Positions 1 to 6,762 of a stretch of DNA of 12,508 bases are shown here, piece by piece (position 1 is the stretch's first letter; each line of letters opens with the position of its first letter). The notes beneath the pieces are model-generated. The model ran no database searches, was not told the DNA's origin, and saw nothing but the letters and a program-made list of their open reading frames with translations. This DNA comes from an uncultured Ruminococcus sp. (GTDB lineage Bacteria; Bacillota; Clostridia; Oscillospirales; Ruminococcaceae), in NCBI GenBank assembly GCA_947174965.1, contig CAMWKY010000028.1, positions 1-12,508 on the forward strand. Direction: 5' to 3'. The translations under genes were made by a program, and so were the position numbers.

Positions 1-79
1 ATTCCATTGTAAATATAGATAACTTTCACACCGAATATTTATATATTATATACAAAAAGCGGAAAAATCAAAAACTGTA

Positions 80-107
80 TTGACATTAATTTTTAAAGGA
101 ATATAAT
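80..107 (+). promoter_or_regulatory. Sigma-A promoter of the ABC exporter operon
   Basis: A perfect -35 box TTGACA (80-85) and a perfect -10 box TATAAT (102-107) are separated by 16 nt. Transcription should start near 113-115, immediately upstream of the CIRCE operator, leaving an untranslated leader of about 135 nt before the ATG at 251. This is the best promoter in the window and points at the ABC genes. Confidence 0.88.
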
Positions 108-131
108 AGTTGTATAGAAACATGATAATTG

Positions 132-158
132 TTAGCACTCTGCACACGAGAGTGCTAA
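132..158. promoter_or_regulatory. CIRCE operator (HrcA binding site)
   Basis: The inverted repeat TTAGCACTC (132-140), a 9-nt spacer and GAGTGCTAA (150-158) match the canonical CIRCE element at every arm position. CIRCE is the operator of the heat-shock repressor HrcA and normally sits before groESL or hrcA-grpE-dnaK. Here it lies roughly 18-44 nt after the predicted transcription start of the promoter at 80-107, the usual repressing position. The next gene is an ABC exporter subunit. No chaperone coding remnant is visible between the operator and that gene. Confidence 0.95.
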
Positions 159-250
159 TTTTCATCTTGCTTTCACATATTTATAATACTTTTATCAAAA
201 GACTGCTGTATTATAATGGTAAAATTTTGATTAAGAGAGGAGAAAAAGGA

Positions 251-2005
251 ATGTTCAGATTATTCAGAAACCTGAAAAAAAGAGAATTGCTATGTATAGT
301 CATTGCTTTTTTGTTCATTGTTGCGCAAGTATGGCTTGAACTGAAACTGCCCGATTATATGTCGGAGATAACAAGGCTCGTTCAAACAGAGGGAAGCGAA
401 ATGAATGACATAATAACAGCAGGTGCAAAAATGCTTGTCTGCGCAGGAGGAAGTCTTGTTTCGTCAATTCTTGTCTGTGTACTTTCGTCAAAGGTTGGCA
501 ATAACTTCGCCACAACTGTAAGAGAAAAGTTGTTCAGAAAAGTGCAGGATTTTTCTATGGAGGAGATAAACCATTTTTCAACAGCAAGTCTTATTACACG
601 TTCAACAAATGATGTACAGCAAGTACAGATGCTTATTGTAATGGGTTTGCAGGTTATTGTAAAAGCTCCTGTTATGGCAGTATGGGCGATACTTAAAATT
701 TACAACAAAAGCTGGCAGTGGACGACTGCAACAGCTGTTGCTGTTGTTTTCCTGCTTACAGTTGTAGGTATAATTGTTACACGTGCTATGCCGAAATTCA
801 AGATAATGCAGTCCCTTACGGACGATATAAACCGTGTAACAAGAGAAAATATCACGGGACTTAATGTTGTCCACGCATACAACGGCGAAAAATATCAGGA
901 AGAAAAATTTGAAAAAGCAAACGATAATCTTACGTCAGCACATCTTTTTACAAGCAGGACTATGGCTTTTATGATGCCATCAATACAATTTATAATGAAC
1001 GGATTATCACTTTCAATATACTGTATAGGTGCTTATCTGATTAATGCTTCTATGATGTCCGAAAAAATAACATTGTTTTCTGATATGGTTGTATTTTCGT
1101 CATATGCAATTCAGGTTGTAATGTCATTTATGATGCTTGTAATGATTTTCATGATACTGCCACGTGCATCTGTTGCCGCTAAAAGAATTATGGAAGTTCT
1201 TGACAAGAATATCAGAATAGCTGACGGCACAAAAACAGAAAGCAAATCTGATAATAAAGGTGAGGTTGAATTTAAGAACGTTTCTTTCCGTTATCCTGAT
1301 GCCTCTGCTGATGTTATAGAAAATATCAGTTTCACTGCTGAAAAGGGGCAGACTGTAGCATTTATCGGCTCTACAGGTTGTGGAAAAAGTACAGTAATAA
1401 ATCTTATACCACGTTTTTACGATGTTACAGGCGGTGAAGTTCTTGTTGACGGAATAAACGTGAAAGAGTATCAGCAGAAAGAACTCAGAAACAAAATCGG
1501 CTATGTATCTCAGAAAGCAATACTGTTTTCGGGTGATATTACATCTAATATTGCCTACGGCAACGGCAATGAAAGTATTTCTGATGATGATGTAAAAAAT
1601 GCTGTTGCTGTTGCACAGTCTACAGACTTTGTTGAAAGTCAGAAAAATCAGTATCACGGCTATGTCGCACAAGGCGGGAGCAATTTTTCGGGAGGACAGA
1701 AACAGCGTATTTCAATCGCAAGAGCAATTGCAAAAAATCCTGAAATACTTATTTTTGATGACTCATTTTCTGCACTTGACTATAAAACAGACAGAAAGTT
1801 ACGCAGTGCATTAAAAGAAAAGTGTAAAGATATAACAAAGCTTATTGTTGCACAAAGAATAGGCACTATCAAAGATGCAGACCAGATTATTGTGCTTGAC
1901 GGCGGAAAAATTGTGGGAAAAGGTACTCATGATGAACTTATACAGTCATGCGAAGTATATCAGCAGATAGCACTTTCTCAGCTTTCAAAGGAGGAACTGG
2001 CATGA
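251..2005 (+). CDS. ABC exporter subunit 1 (TMD-NBD half transporter, degenerate ATP site)
   Basis: This is a 584-aa half transporter of the multidrug/lipid exporter type, a six-helix membrane domain followed by an ATPase domain. The ATG at 251 is chosen because AGGAG (238-242) lies 8 nt upstream; the frame stays open further upstream but runs through the CIRCE operator. Walker A GSTGCGKST is at about 373-381 and the signature FSGGQ at 479-483. Walker B ends in FDD (503-504), with Asp where the catalytic Glu normally sits, and the switch His is replaced by Gln535 (VAQR). These two changes mark the degenerate-site partner in heterodimeric exporters such as TM287/288 and BmrCD. The stop overlaps the next start (ATGA), so the partner is translationally coupled. 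The substrate cannot be read from the sequence. CIRCE control suggests heat or protein-stress induction. Confidence 0.9.
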   Translation: MFRLFRNLKKRELLCIVIAFLFIVAQVWLELKLPDYMSEITRLVQTEGSEMNDIITAGAKMLVCAGGSLVSSILVCVLSSKVGNNFATTVREKLFRKVQDFSMEEINHFSTASLITRSTNDVQQVQMLIVMGLQVIVKAPVMAVWAILKIYNKSWQWTTATAVAVVFLLTVVGIIVTRAMPKFKIMQSLTDDINRVTRENITGLNVVHAYNGEKYQEEKFEKANDNLTSAHLFTSRTMAFMMPSIQFIMNGLSLSIYCIGAYLINASMMSEKITLFSDMVVFSSYAIQVVMSFMMLVMIFMILPRASVAAKRIMEVLDKNIRIADGTKTESKSDNKGEVEFKNVSFRYPDASADVIENISFTAEKGQTVAFIGSTGCGKSTVINLIPRFYDVTGGEVLVDGINVKEYQQKELRNKIGYVSQKAILFSGDITSNIAYGNGNESISDDDVKNAVAVAQSTDFVESQKNQYHGYVAQGGSNFSGGQKQRISIARAIAKNPEILIFDDSFSALDYKTDRKLRSALKEKCKDITKLIVAQRIGTIKDADQIIVLDGGKIVGKGTHDELIQSCEVYQQIALSQLSKEELA

Positions 2006-3996
2006 GGGGAATGAGACCTGCTCTTACAATGGAGAAAGAAAAAATCGACAAAGCTACATGGGGAAAACTTGTCAGCTATTGTCACAAGTATATTTTTGCT
2101 GTTATTATTGCTGTAATATGTGCTGCCTGCGGAACAGTTTTCACGCTTATAGGACCTGACAAATTATCAGAAATCACTAATATTGTAACAGAGGGAATCG
2201 CTCCTGATACCGACAAATTTGGTGAGATAACAGGAGCAGTTACACAGAACTTTCAAAGTGGTATGCCACAGGATATTACAATTGACGGAGCTGTAATTTC
2301 AATAGCTGACCAACAGAAAATGCTTGAAATTTTGAGCAATGTTGATAAAGATGATATGGATTCAGCATTGAAATCTATGGATAATCTGCCCGAATCAGTA
2401 TATGAACTGATTAAGCCGTCTGTTGATATAGATGCAATACTCAAAATAGTTATCACTTTAGGAATACTATATGTTATAGGCTGGTTTATGTCATCAGTTC
2501 AGGGCTTTACAATGGCAACAGTTACTCAGTCAGTTACAAAATGTTTCAGAACTGATATTTCAAAGAAAATAAACCGTCTGCCAATGTCATATTACCATAA
2601 AACATCAACAGGCGATGTGCTTTCAAGAGTTACAAACGATATTGACACTATCGGACAGACTCTTAATATGAGTATCGGTATGCTTGTATCAGCAGTGACA
2701 TTATTTTTAGGCTCACTGTTCATGATGCTTAAAACAAGCGTAACCATGACAGTATCGGGAATTATTGCTACTGTTATAGGATTTGCCCTTATGATGACTA
2801 TTATGAGACATTCACAGAAATATTTTACCCGTCAGCAGAAAAATCTTGGTGCTTTAAATGGTCATATAGAGGAAATGTACTCAGGACATACTGTTGTCAA
2901 GGCTTACAATGGTGAGGAAAATGCAATAAATGAATTTGTAAGACTTAATAACAATCTCAAAGACAGCGGATTTATGGCTCAAGCTTTATCGGGTCTTATG
3001 ATGCCGATTATGAACTTTATAGGAAATCTCGGCTATGTTGTTATCTGCATTGTGGGCGCATCACTTGTAATGAACGGCACAATAAAATTTGGTGTTATAG
3101 TTTCGTTCATGATATACATCAGATTCTTTACTCAACCGCTTTCACAAATTGCACAAGCGGCACAATCACTGCAACAGGCAGGTGCAGCAGCATCAAGAGT
3201 ATTTGAATTTCTTGAAGCAGAGGAAATGACGGACGAAAGCAACAAGAAAAAACTTGATATTGATGTAAAGGGTGATGTTTCATTCTCTCATGTCAGATTT
3301 GGCTATAATCCTGATAAAATTATTATCAACGACTTTTCAGCAGATGCAAAAGCAGGTCAGAAGATTGCAATTGTCGGACCTACAGGTGCAGGAAAAACAA
3401 CTCTTATCAATCTGCTTATGCGATTCTATGAGATAGACGGCGGTGAAATTAGAATCGACGGCATACCTACATCAGATATGACAAGAGAAGATGTACACAA
3501 TCAATTCTGTATGGTTTTACAGGATACATGGATATTTGAAGGAACTGTAAGGGAAAATCTTATCTACTGTTCTGAAAATAATTCACAGGAAAAAATGGAA
3601 CAGGCTTGCAAAGCTGTCGGTCTTGACCGATTTATCCGCACTCTGCCTGACGGATATGATACGGTACTTAATGACAATGTAAGTCTCTCACAAGGACAGA
3701 AACAACAGCTCACAATTGCAAGAGCTATGATTGATGATAAGCCGATTCTTATACTTGACGAGGCAACAAGCTCCATAGATACAAGAACAGAACTGAAAAT
3801 CCAGAATGCTATGGACGAACTTATGAAAGGCAGAACATCTTTTGTTATTGCACACCGTCTTTCAACTATTAAAAATGCCGACCTTATACTTGTATTAAAG
3901 GACGGCGATATAATAGAAAGCGGAAATCATGAGCAACTTCTTGAAAAGAATGGTTTCTATGCAGAACTCTATAACAGTCAGTTTGAAACAGACTGA
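2002..3996 (+). CDS. ABC exporter subunit 2 (TMD-NBD half transporter, canonical ATP site, extracellular insert)
   Basis: This is a 664-aa half transporter that should pair with the preceding subunit. The start at 2002 follows AAAGGAGG and overlaps the upstream stop by 4 nt. Walker A GPTGAGKTT is at 459-467, Walker B LDE has its catalytic Glu at 587, and the switch residue is His618. The signature is LSQGQ (562-566) instead of LSGGQ, which fits because this signature would complete the partner's degenerate site. Between TM1 (about 29-50) and TM2 (about 146-170) is an insert of some 75-95 hydrophilic residues, long for a type IV exporter loop. It should lie outside the cell; BmrD-like subunits have a comparable extracellular domain at this place. 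The gene ends 11 nt before a terminator hairpin. Confidence 0.9.
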   Translation: MRGMRPALTMEKEKIDKATWGKLVSYCHKYIFAVIIAVICAACGTVFTLIGPDKLSEITNIVTEGIAPDTDKFGEITGAVTQNFQSGMPQDITIDGAVISIADQQKMLEILSNVDKDDMDSALKSMDNLPESVYELIKPSVDIDAILKIVITLGILYVIGWFMSSVQGFTMATVTQSVTKCFRTDISKKINRLPMSYYHKTSTGDVLSRVTNDIDTIGQTLNMSIGMLVSAVTLFLGSLFMMLKTSVTMTVSGIIATVIGFALMMTIMRHSQKYFTRQQKNLGALNGHIEEMYSGHTVVKAYNGEENAINEFVRLNNNLKDSGFMAQALSGLMMPIMNFIGNLGYVVICIVGASLVMNGTIKFGVIVSFMIYIRFFTQPLSQIAQAAQSLQQAGAAASRVFEFLEAEEMTDESNKKKLDIDVKGDVSFSHVRFGYNPDKIIINDFSADAKAGQKIAIVGPTGAGKTTLINLLMRFYEIDGGEIRIDGIPTSDMTREDVHNQFCMVLQDTWIFEGTVRENLIYCSENNSQEKMEQACKAVGLDRFIRTLPDGYDTVLNDNVSLSQGQKQQLTIARAMIDDKPILILDEATSSIDTRTELKIQNAMDELMKGRTSFVIAHRLSTIKNADLILVLKDGDIIESGNHEQLLEKNGFYAELYNSQFETD

Positions 3997-4007
3997 AATA
4001 CAAAAAG

Positions 4008-4037
4008 TCCCCCACTTTGAAAGTGAGGGATTTTTTT
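4008..4037. terminator. Rho-independent terminator, probably bidirectional
   Basis: The arms TCCCCCACTTT (4008-4018) and AAAGTGAGGGA (4020-4030) form a hairpin with one mismatch and a tight loop, followed by seven T on the + strand (4031-4037). On the - strand the hairpin is followed by a T5 run (the A run at 4002-4006). It lies between two convergent genes and can end both the ABC operon and the zinc-ribbon gene. Confidence 0.85.
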
Positions 4038-4038
4038 A

Positions 4039-4536
4039 TCAGTCAATCTTTGCGCCACATTTGCTACAGAAAGCAGCTCCGTCCTGCAATTTTTCACCGC
4101 ATACAGAACAGAAATTTACTGTCTCTGCCTCTACCTCAACAACTTCCTGTTCTACAACAGGTTCAGGCTGTTTTACTTCTGCACCGCATTTATTGCATAC
4201 TCTTGAATCCTGTGGGATAGCTTCACCGCAGGCATCACAAATAAGCATACCATCCAAAAGGTTAACCTGCTTTTTAAGACCATCAACTTTTGCCTGCTTT
4301 TCCTTTATTGAAGTAAATTCAGCACTGAATGCAGTTGAATCAGGAGAGTTTTTATAAAGTTCTCTGCCGATATTAAGGAAAATATCATTGATTTCATTGT
4401 TAAGCTGATTTATTTCCTTATTGAGACGGTTTTTCTCTGTAATTTTCTGAACACCGTCAGAAGCGTCCTTGATGCCCTTGTCAACAGTTGTTGTTACTTT
4501 TCCTGCAATATCTTTAAATTTTTCTTTAAATCCCAT
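4039..4536 (-). CDS. Coiled-coil protein with two C-terminal zinc ribbons
   Basis: This 165-aa soluble protein has no signal peptide or membrane helix. Residues about 30-95 are rich in Lys, Glu, Asn and Leu in a heptad-like pattern, predicting a helical coiled coil. Two zinc ribbons follow: Cys100, Cys103, Cys114, Cys117 and Cys143, Cys146, Cys157, Cys160, each CxxC-x10-CxxC. An acidic Val/Glu-rich linker (about 122-140) separates them. Such proteins are common in clostridia and have no defined function; binding a protein or nucleic acid is only a guess. The start has AAGGAGG (4546-4552) at good spacing. It lies 45 nt after the phosphorylase gene, so it is probably co-transcribed. A TTGACG on the - strand near 4585-4590 could be part of a weak internal promoter, but its -10 partner is poor. 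Confidence 0.8.
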   Translation of the reverse strand: MGFKEKFKDIAGKVTTTVDKGIKDASDGVQKITEKNRLNKEINQLNNEINDIFLNIGRELYKNSPDSTAFSAEFTSIKEKQAKVDGLKKQVNLLDGMLICDACGEAIPQDSRVCNKCGAEVKQPEPVVEQEVVEVEAETVNFCSVCGEKLQDGAAFCSKCGAKID

Positions 4537-4581
4537 TTTGCAAGACCTCCTTAGTTATATAAATATTTTAATCAGATTGCT

Positions 4582-5868
4582 TTACGTCAAAGTTGAAATA
4601 CTCGAAGTAAGCGTTCTGAATCTTATTGAATTATAAGCCCTTAATGCAGGTTCTGAAAAATCACTGCACAAGTTTGAATAAAGGGTCATAAGCGGAGCAT
4701 CTACGGAAATTTTATCGCCTACAGAAAATTCAAGTACAATACCTGCTGTGCTGTCTATATCGTCATCTTTCTCAATTCTGCCTGCTCCTAACAGAAGTGA
4801 TGCCATTCCTATTTCTTCTGTATTTACGGAAATAATCTCCACATCTCTTGATGAACATATAGTATGGCTGAATTTTGCTTTCGGAAGAAGTTCCACATCA
4901 TCACATATTCTTTCATCACCGCCATGCAATCTTATTGTTTCTTTCAATACAGCCAAAGCACGTCCGGAATTTATGGAATCTTCTGCCATTGCAACACATT
5001 CCTCATAACTTCCCTTTTCGGCAAGTTCAAGCATATTTGCTGTAAGTTCAATGCAGGTATCATATAGTCTGCCTTTGGATTTGCCGTTCAGAATCTCTAT
5101 TGCTTCCTTTATTTCAAGAGCATTTCCGATACAGTTTCCAAGAGGTACATTCATATCAGTCACAATAGCACGACATTTCTTGCCTGCCATAGTTCCGACT
5201 TTCTCCATAAGTTTTGCAAGACGCTGAGCATCTTCTTCTGTTTTCATGAAAGCACCTGAACCACATTTTACGTCAAGCAACAGACAATCTGCATTTACAA
5301 CAAGCTTTTTACTCATAATGCTTGCACAGATAAGCGGAATACTGTCAACTGTACCTGTTGCATTTCGCAGGGCATACATTTTTTTGTCGGCAGGACAAAG
5401 CTCGTCGCTTTGTGAGATTACAGAAAATCCGGTCTTGTTTACAATATCAATAAATTCATTGAACTGTAATTCTGTACGATAGCCATTGATACTTTCAAGC
5501 TTGTCAATAGTACCTCCTGTATGTCCTAATCCACGACCTGACATTTTCGGAACTGCAACACCGCAAGCCGCCGCCATAGCCCCGATAATAATAGTAGTCT
5601 TGTCGCCGACTCCTCCTGTACTATGTTTATCAACAGTAACTTTATTTATACTGCTTAAGTCAAGAACATTTCCGCTGTCACGCATTGCAAATGTAAGGGC
5701 AATAGTTTCTTCATCTGTCAATCCGTTCAGACAAACAGCCATAAGCCATGAGGACATCTGATAATCAGAAATTTCTCCCGATATATAGCCATTTACAAGA
5801 TACTGTATTTCACTTTCTGAAAGAGGGATTGATTTTTTTGTTTTGTTAATTATATCAACTGGGTTCAA
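4582..5868 (-). CDS. pdp: Pyrimidine-nucleoside phosphorylase
   Basis: This 428-aa cytoplasmic enzyme reversibly cleaves uridine, deoxyuridine or thymidine with phosphate to give the base and (deoxy)ribose 1-phosphate, for nucleoside salvage. The family signature SGRGLGHTGGT is at about 110-120. The phosphate-binding segment DKHSTGGVGD is at about 80-89. The substrate-binding stretch with the pattern R-x(14)-S-x(3)-K follows (ALRNATGTVDS then IMSKK). Length fits Pdp (about 430 aa); thymidine phosphorylase DeoA is the close alternative. I place the start at TTG 5866-5868. A GTG at 5875-5877 is in frame, but it is part of the AGGAGGTG ribosome site. The TTG lies 8 nt after AGGAGG, and its product, MNPVDII, matches the N-terminus of known Pdp proteins. 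The last dozen residues do not resemble the usual family end. Confidence 0.92.
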   Translation of the reverse strand: MNPVDIINKTKKSIPLSESEIQYLVNGYISGEISDYQMSSWLMAVCLNGLTDEETIALTFAMRDSGNVLDLSSINKVTVDKHSTGGVGDKTTIIIGAMAAACGVAVPKMSGRGLGHTGGTIDKLESINGYRTELQFNEFIDIVNKTGFSVISQSDELCPADKKMYALRNATGTVDSIPLICASIMSKKLVVNADCLLLDVKCGSGAFMKTEEDAQRLAKLMEKVGTMAGKKCRAIVTDMNVPLGNCIGNALEIKEAIEILNGKSKGRLYDTCIELTANMLELAEKGSYEECVAMAEDSINSGRALAVLKETIRLHGGDERICDDVELLPKAKFSHTICSSRDVEIISVNTEEIGMASLLLGAGRIEKDDDIDSTAGIVLEFSVGDKISVDAPLMTLYSNLCSDFSEPALRAYNSIRFRTLTSSISTLT

Positions 5869-5876
5869 CTCTTTCA

Positions 5877-5882
5877 CCTCCT
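5877..5882 (-). promoter_or_regulatory. Ribosome binding site that fixes the pdp start at TTG
   Basis: On the - strand AGGAGG occupies 5882-5877 and runs directly into a GTG at 5877-5875 that is in frame. A start there would overlap the Shine-Dalgarno sequence. The in-frame TTG at 5868-5866 is 8 nt downstream, the usual distance, and is the likely start. Confidence 0.75.
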
Positions 5883-5889
5883 CATCTTA

Positions 5890-5918
5890 ATCATAACATA
5901 TTTTTAATAAAAAGTCAA
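5890..5918 (-). promoter_or_regulatory. Sigma-A promoter of pdp
   Basis: On the - strand a -35 box TTGACT (5918-5913) and a -10 box TATGAT (5895-5890) are 17 nt apart, with a TGT extension just before the -10. The predicted transcription start is near 5883. The leader would then be only about 15 nt, with the ribosome binding site at its very 5' end. Confidence 0.8.
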
Positions 5919-5946
5919 TAGCTTTCAGAAAAAAATTATGTAAAAT

Positions 5947-6201
5947 TCATATATATTTTATAATTATCATAACAGCAACAAACGGAACTCCTAAAACCGT
6001 ACTTCCGCATATGTTAAAAATATTAAGAGGGAGTTCCGCACCGATAATACCTCCGAATTTATTAACAAGAACAAGTGCAGTAAATCCCATAAATGTACCA
6101 AAAATCAAAGATGAAAAGCGTTTTCGTCTCTTGCTGTAATATATAATCATAATAAAAACAACAACTGCACATATCAAAAAGAATATTGTTTCTGTATTCA
6201 T
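5947..6201 (-). CDS. BofA-like small membrane protein (pro-sigma-K processing regulator family)
   Basis: This 84-aa protein has a first hydrophobic segment at about 5-22, a short basic loop (SKRRKR), and further hydrophobic stretches at about 32-47 and 58-83. The C-terminal pattern of an LPLN motif (about 57-60), then a short segment, then VLGVP and a run of Val/Ile ending in Lys resembles the BofA family. In Bacillus, BofA holds the intramembrane protease SpoIVFB inactive during sporulation. The ATG at 6201 is preferred over an in-frame ATG at 6240 because AAAGGA sits just upstream and the longer form would overlap the preceding gene. It is the last of four closely spaced small genes. The family call rests on pattern recognition only. 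Confidence 0.7.
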   Translation of the reverse strand: MNTETIFFLICAVVVFIMIIYYSKRRKRFSSLIFGTFMGFTALVLVNKFGGIIGAELPLNIFNICGSTVLGVPFVAVMIIIKYI

Positions 6202-6214
6202 TTTTTTCTTTCCT

Positions 6215-6382
6215 TTATAGTAATATATATATAAGTGCAAGAATAAGCTTCATATCGCTGTTTTCTTTTATCATAAGAAAAAGCAGGGCAGCAATAAGAA
6301 GTGTATCATCATCTATGCCGAAAAGAAACTTTTTTTCAGGTTCACTTATTTTTTTTTCGGGCAGACTGCTGTAAACAGACAT
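6215..6382 (-). CDS. 55-aa small membrane protein
   Basis: This is a short reading frame with good translation signals: AGGAGGG lies just upstream of the ATG at 6382, and that ribosome site overlaps the end of the preceding gene. The first 20 residues are hydrophilic and Lys/Glu-rich (SLPEKKISEPEKK). They are followed by FGIDDDTLL, then two hydrophobic segments (about 28-38 and 45-55) split by a charged turn, ending right at the C-terminus in IYILL. The downstream BofA-like start is 13 nt after its stop. I recall similar short proteins with an acidic DDTLL stretch and a Leu-rich tail in other clostridia, but I know of no function. Confidence 0.7.
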   Translation of the reverse strand: MSVYSSLPEKKISEPEKKFLFGIDDDTLLIAALLFLMIKENSDMKLILALIYILL

Positions 6383-6393
6383 TTTTTTCCCTC

Positions 6394-6753
6394 CTAAAAA
6401 AGATTATTGATTAATCCGCTCTCTTTTGCTATATTGTATACAGCAATAATTTTAAGCATCTTTATTGCGTGGTCAAGTTTCTGCTGTTTCTCCTCCCTGA
6501 GATGAGGGCGGAGAGCGAGCAGAAGTTCTGTATTTTTATCCTGACTGTTAAAAGTTCCCACAAGGCTCATCAATTTCATAATCTGCTCAATATCGGGCAT
6601 TCCGTTATCTGCATTGCAATCTGCATCTGTTTCATATTTTGGAGATTCTTCATTAAATTCTCCTGATTTGAACATTTTTGCAAGTTCTGCAATTTGCCGT
6701 ACGCTTTCTTCGTCGGAAAGAATACCCGAAATTTTACTCATTATATCTTCCAA
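6394..6753 (-). CDS. Conserved hypothetical protein, 119 aa
   Basis: This soluble, mostly helical protein has no signal peptide. The N-terminal third (MEDIMSKISGILSDEESVR) and the C-terminal third (LLLALRPHLREEK followed by a Lys-rich helix with IKMLKII) look conserved. An acidic variable linker with two Cys (about 36-52) separates them. The C-terminal pattern, LLxALxPHL then a basic helix, recurs in clostridial proteins of unknown function. The start is uncertain. A TTG at 6753 has AGGGTG about 6 nt upstream, and an ATG at 6741 has only a weak GGAAG. I keep the TTG because it gives the N-terminus I would expect. The upstream stop is 9 nt away, and the 55-aa gene follows after 11 nt, indicating one transcript. 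Confidence 0.7.
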   Translation of the reverse strand: MEDIMSKISGILSDEESVRQIAELAKMFKSGEFNEESPKYETDADCNADNGMPDIEQIMKLMSLVGTFNSQDKNTELLLALRPHLREEKQQKLDHAIKMLKIIAVYNIAKESGLINNLF

Positions 6754-6762
6754 AACAGCACC

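Noticed and set aside
1..79. Possible end of an upstream gene or terminator at the left edge
   Set aside because: The stretch is AT-rich with no open frame of note and no hairpin plus T run; nothing can be called.
110..250. In-frame N-terminal extension of ABC subunit 1 starting near 110
   Set aside because: It would translate through the CIRCE operator and begin before the predicted transcript start; AGGAG lies at the right distance from the ATG at 251.
1124..1672. Long antisense open frame within ABC subunit 1
   Set aside because: Its composition is an artefact of the opposite strand (Cys/Ile/Tyr-rich, no domain), there is no ribosome site, and the + strand gene is certain.
1948..2001. 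Earlier ATG for ABC subunit 2
   Set aside because: It lies inside the first subunit gene without a ribosome site, while ATG 2002 has AAAGGAGG and the typical ATGA overlap.
3929..4357. Open frame on the + strand across the terminator and the zinc-ribbon gene
   Set aside because: It runs through a terminator hairpin and its sequence is the complement of the clear zinc-ribbon coding frame.
5875..5877. GTG start for pdp
   Set aside because: The GTG is part of the AGGAGGTG ribosome site; the TTG 9 nt further on is spaced properly and matches the family N-terminus.
6202..6240. Longer BofA-like start at 6240
   Set aside because: It overlaps the 55-aa gene in another frame and lacks a ribosome site, whereas ATG 6201 has AAAGGA.
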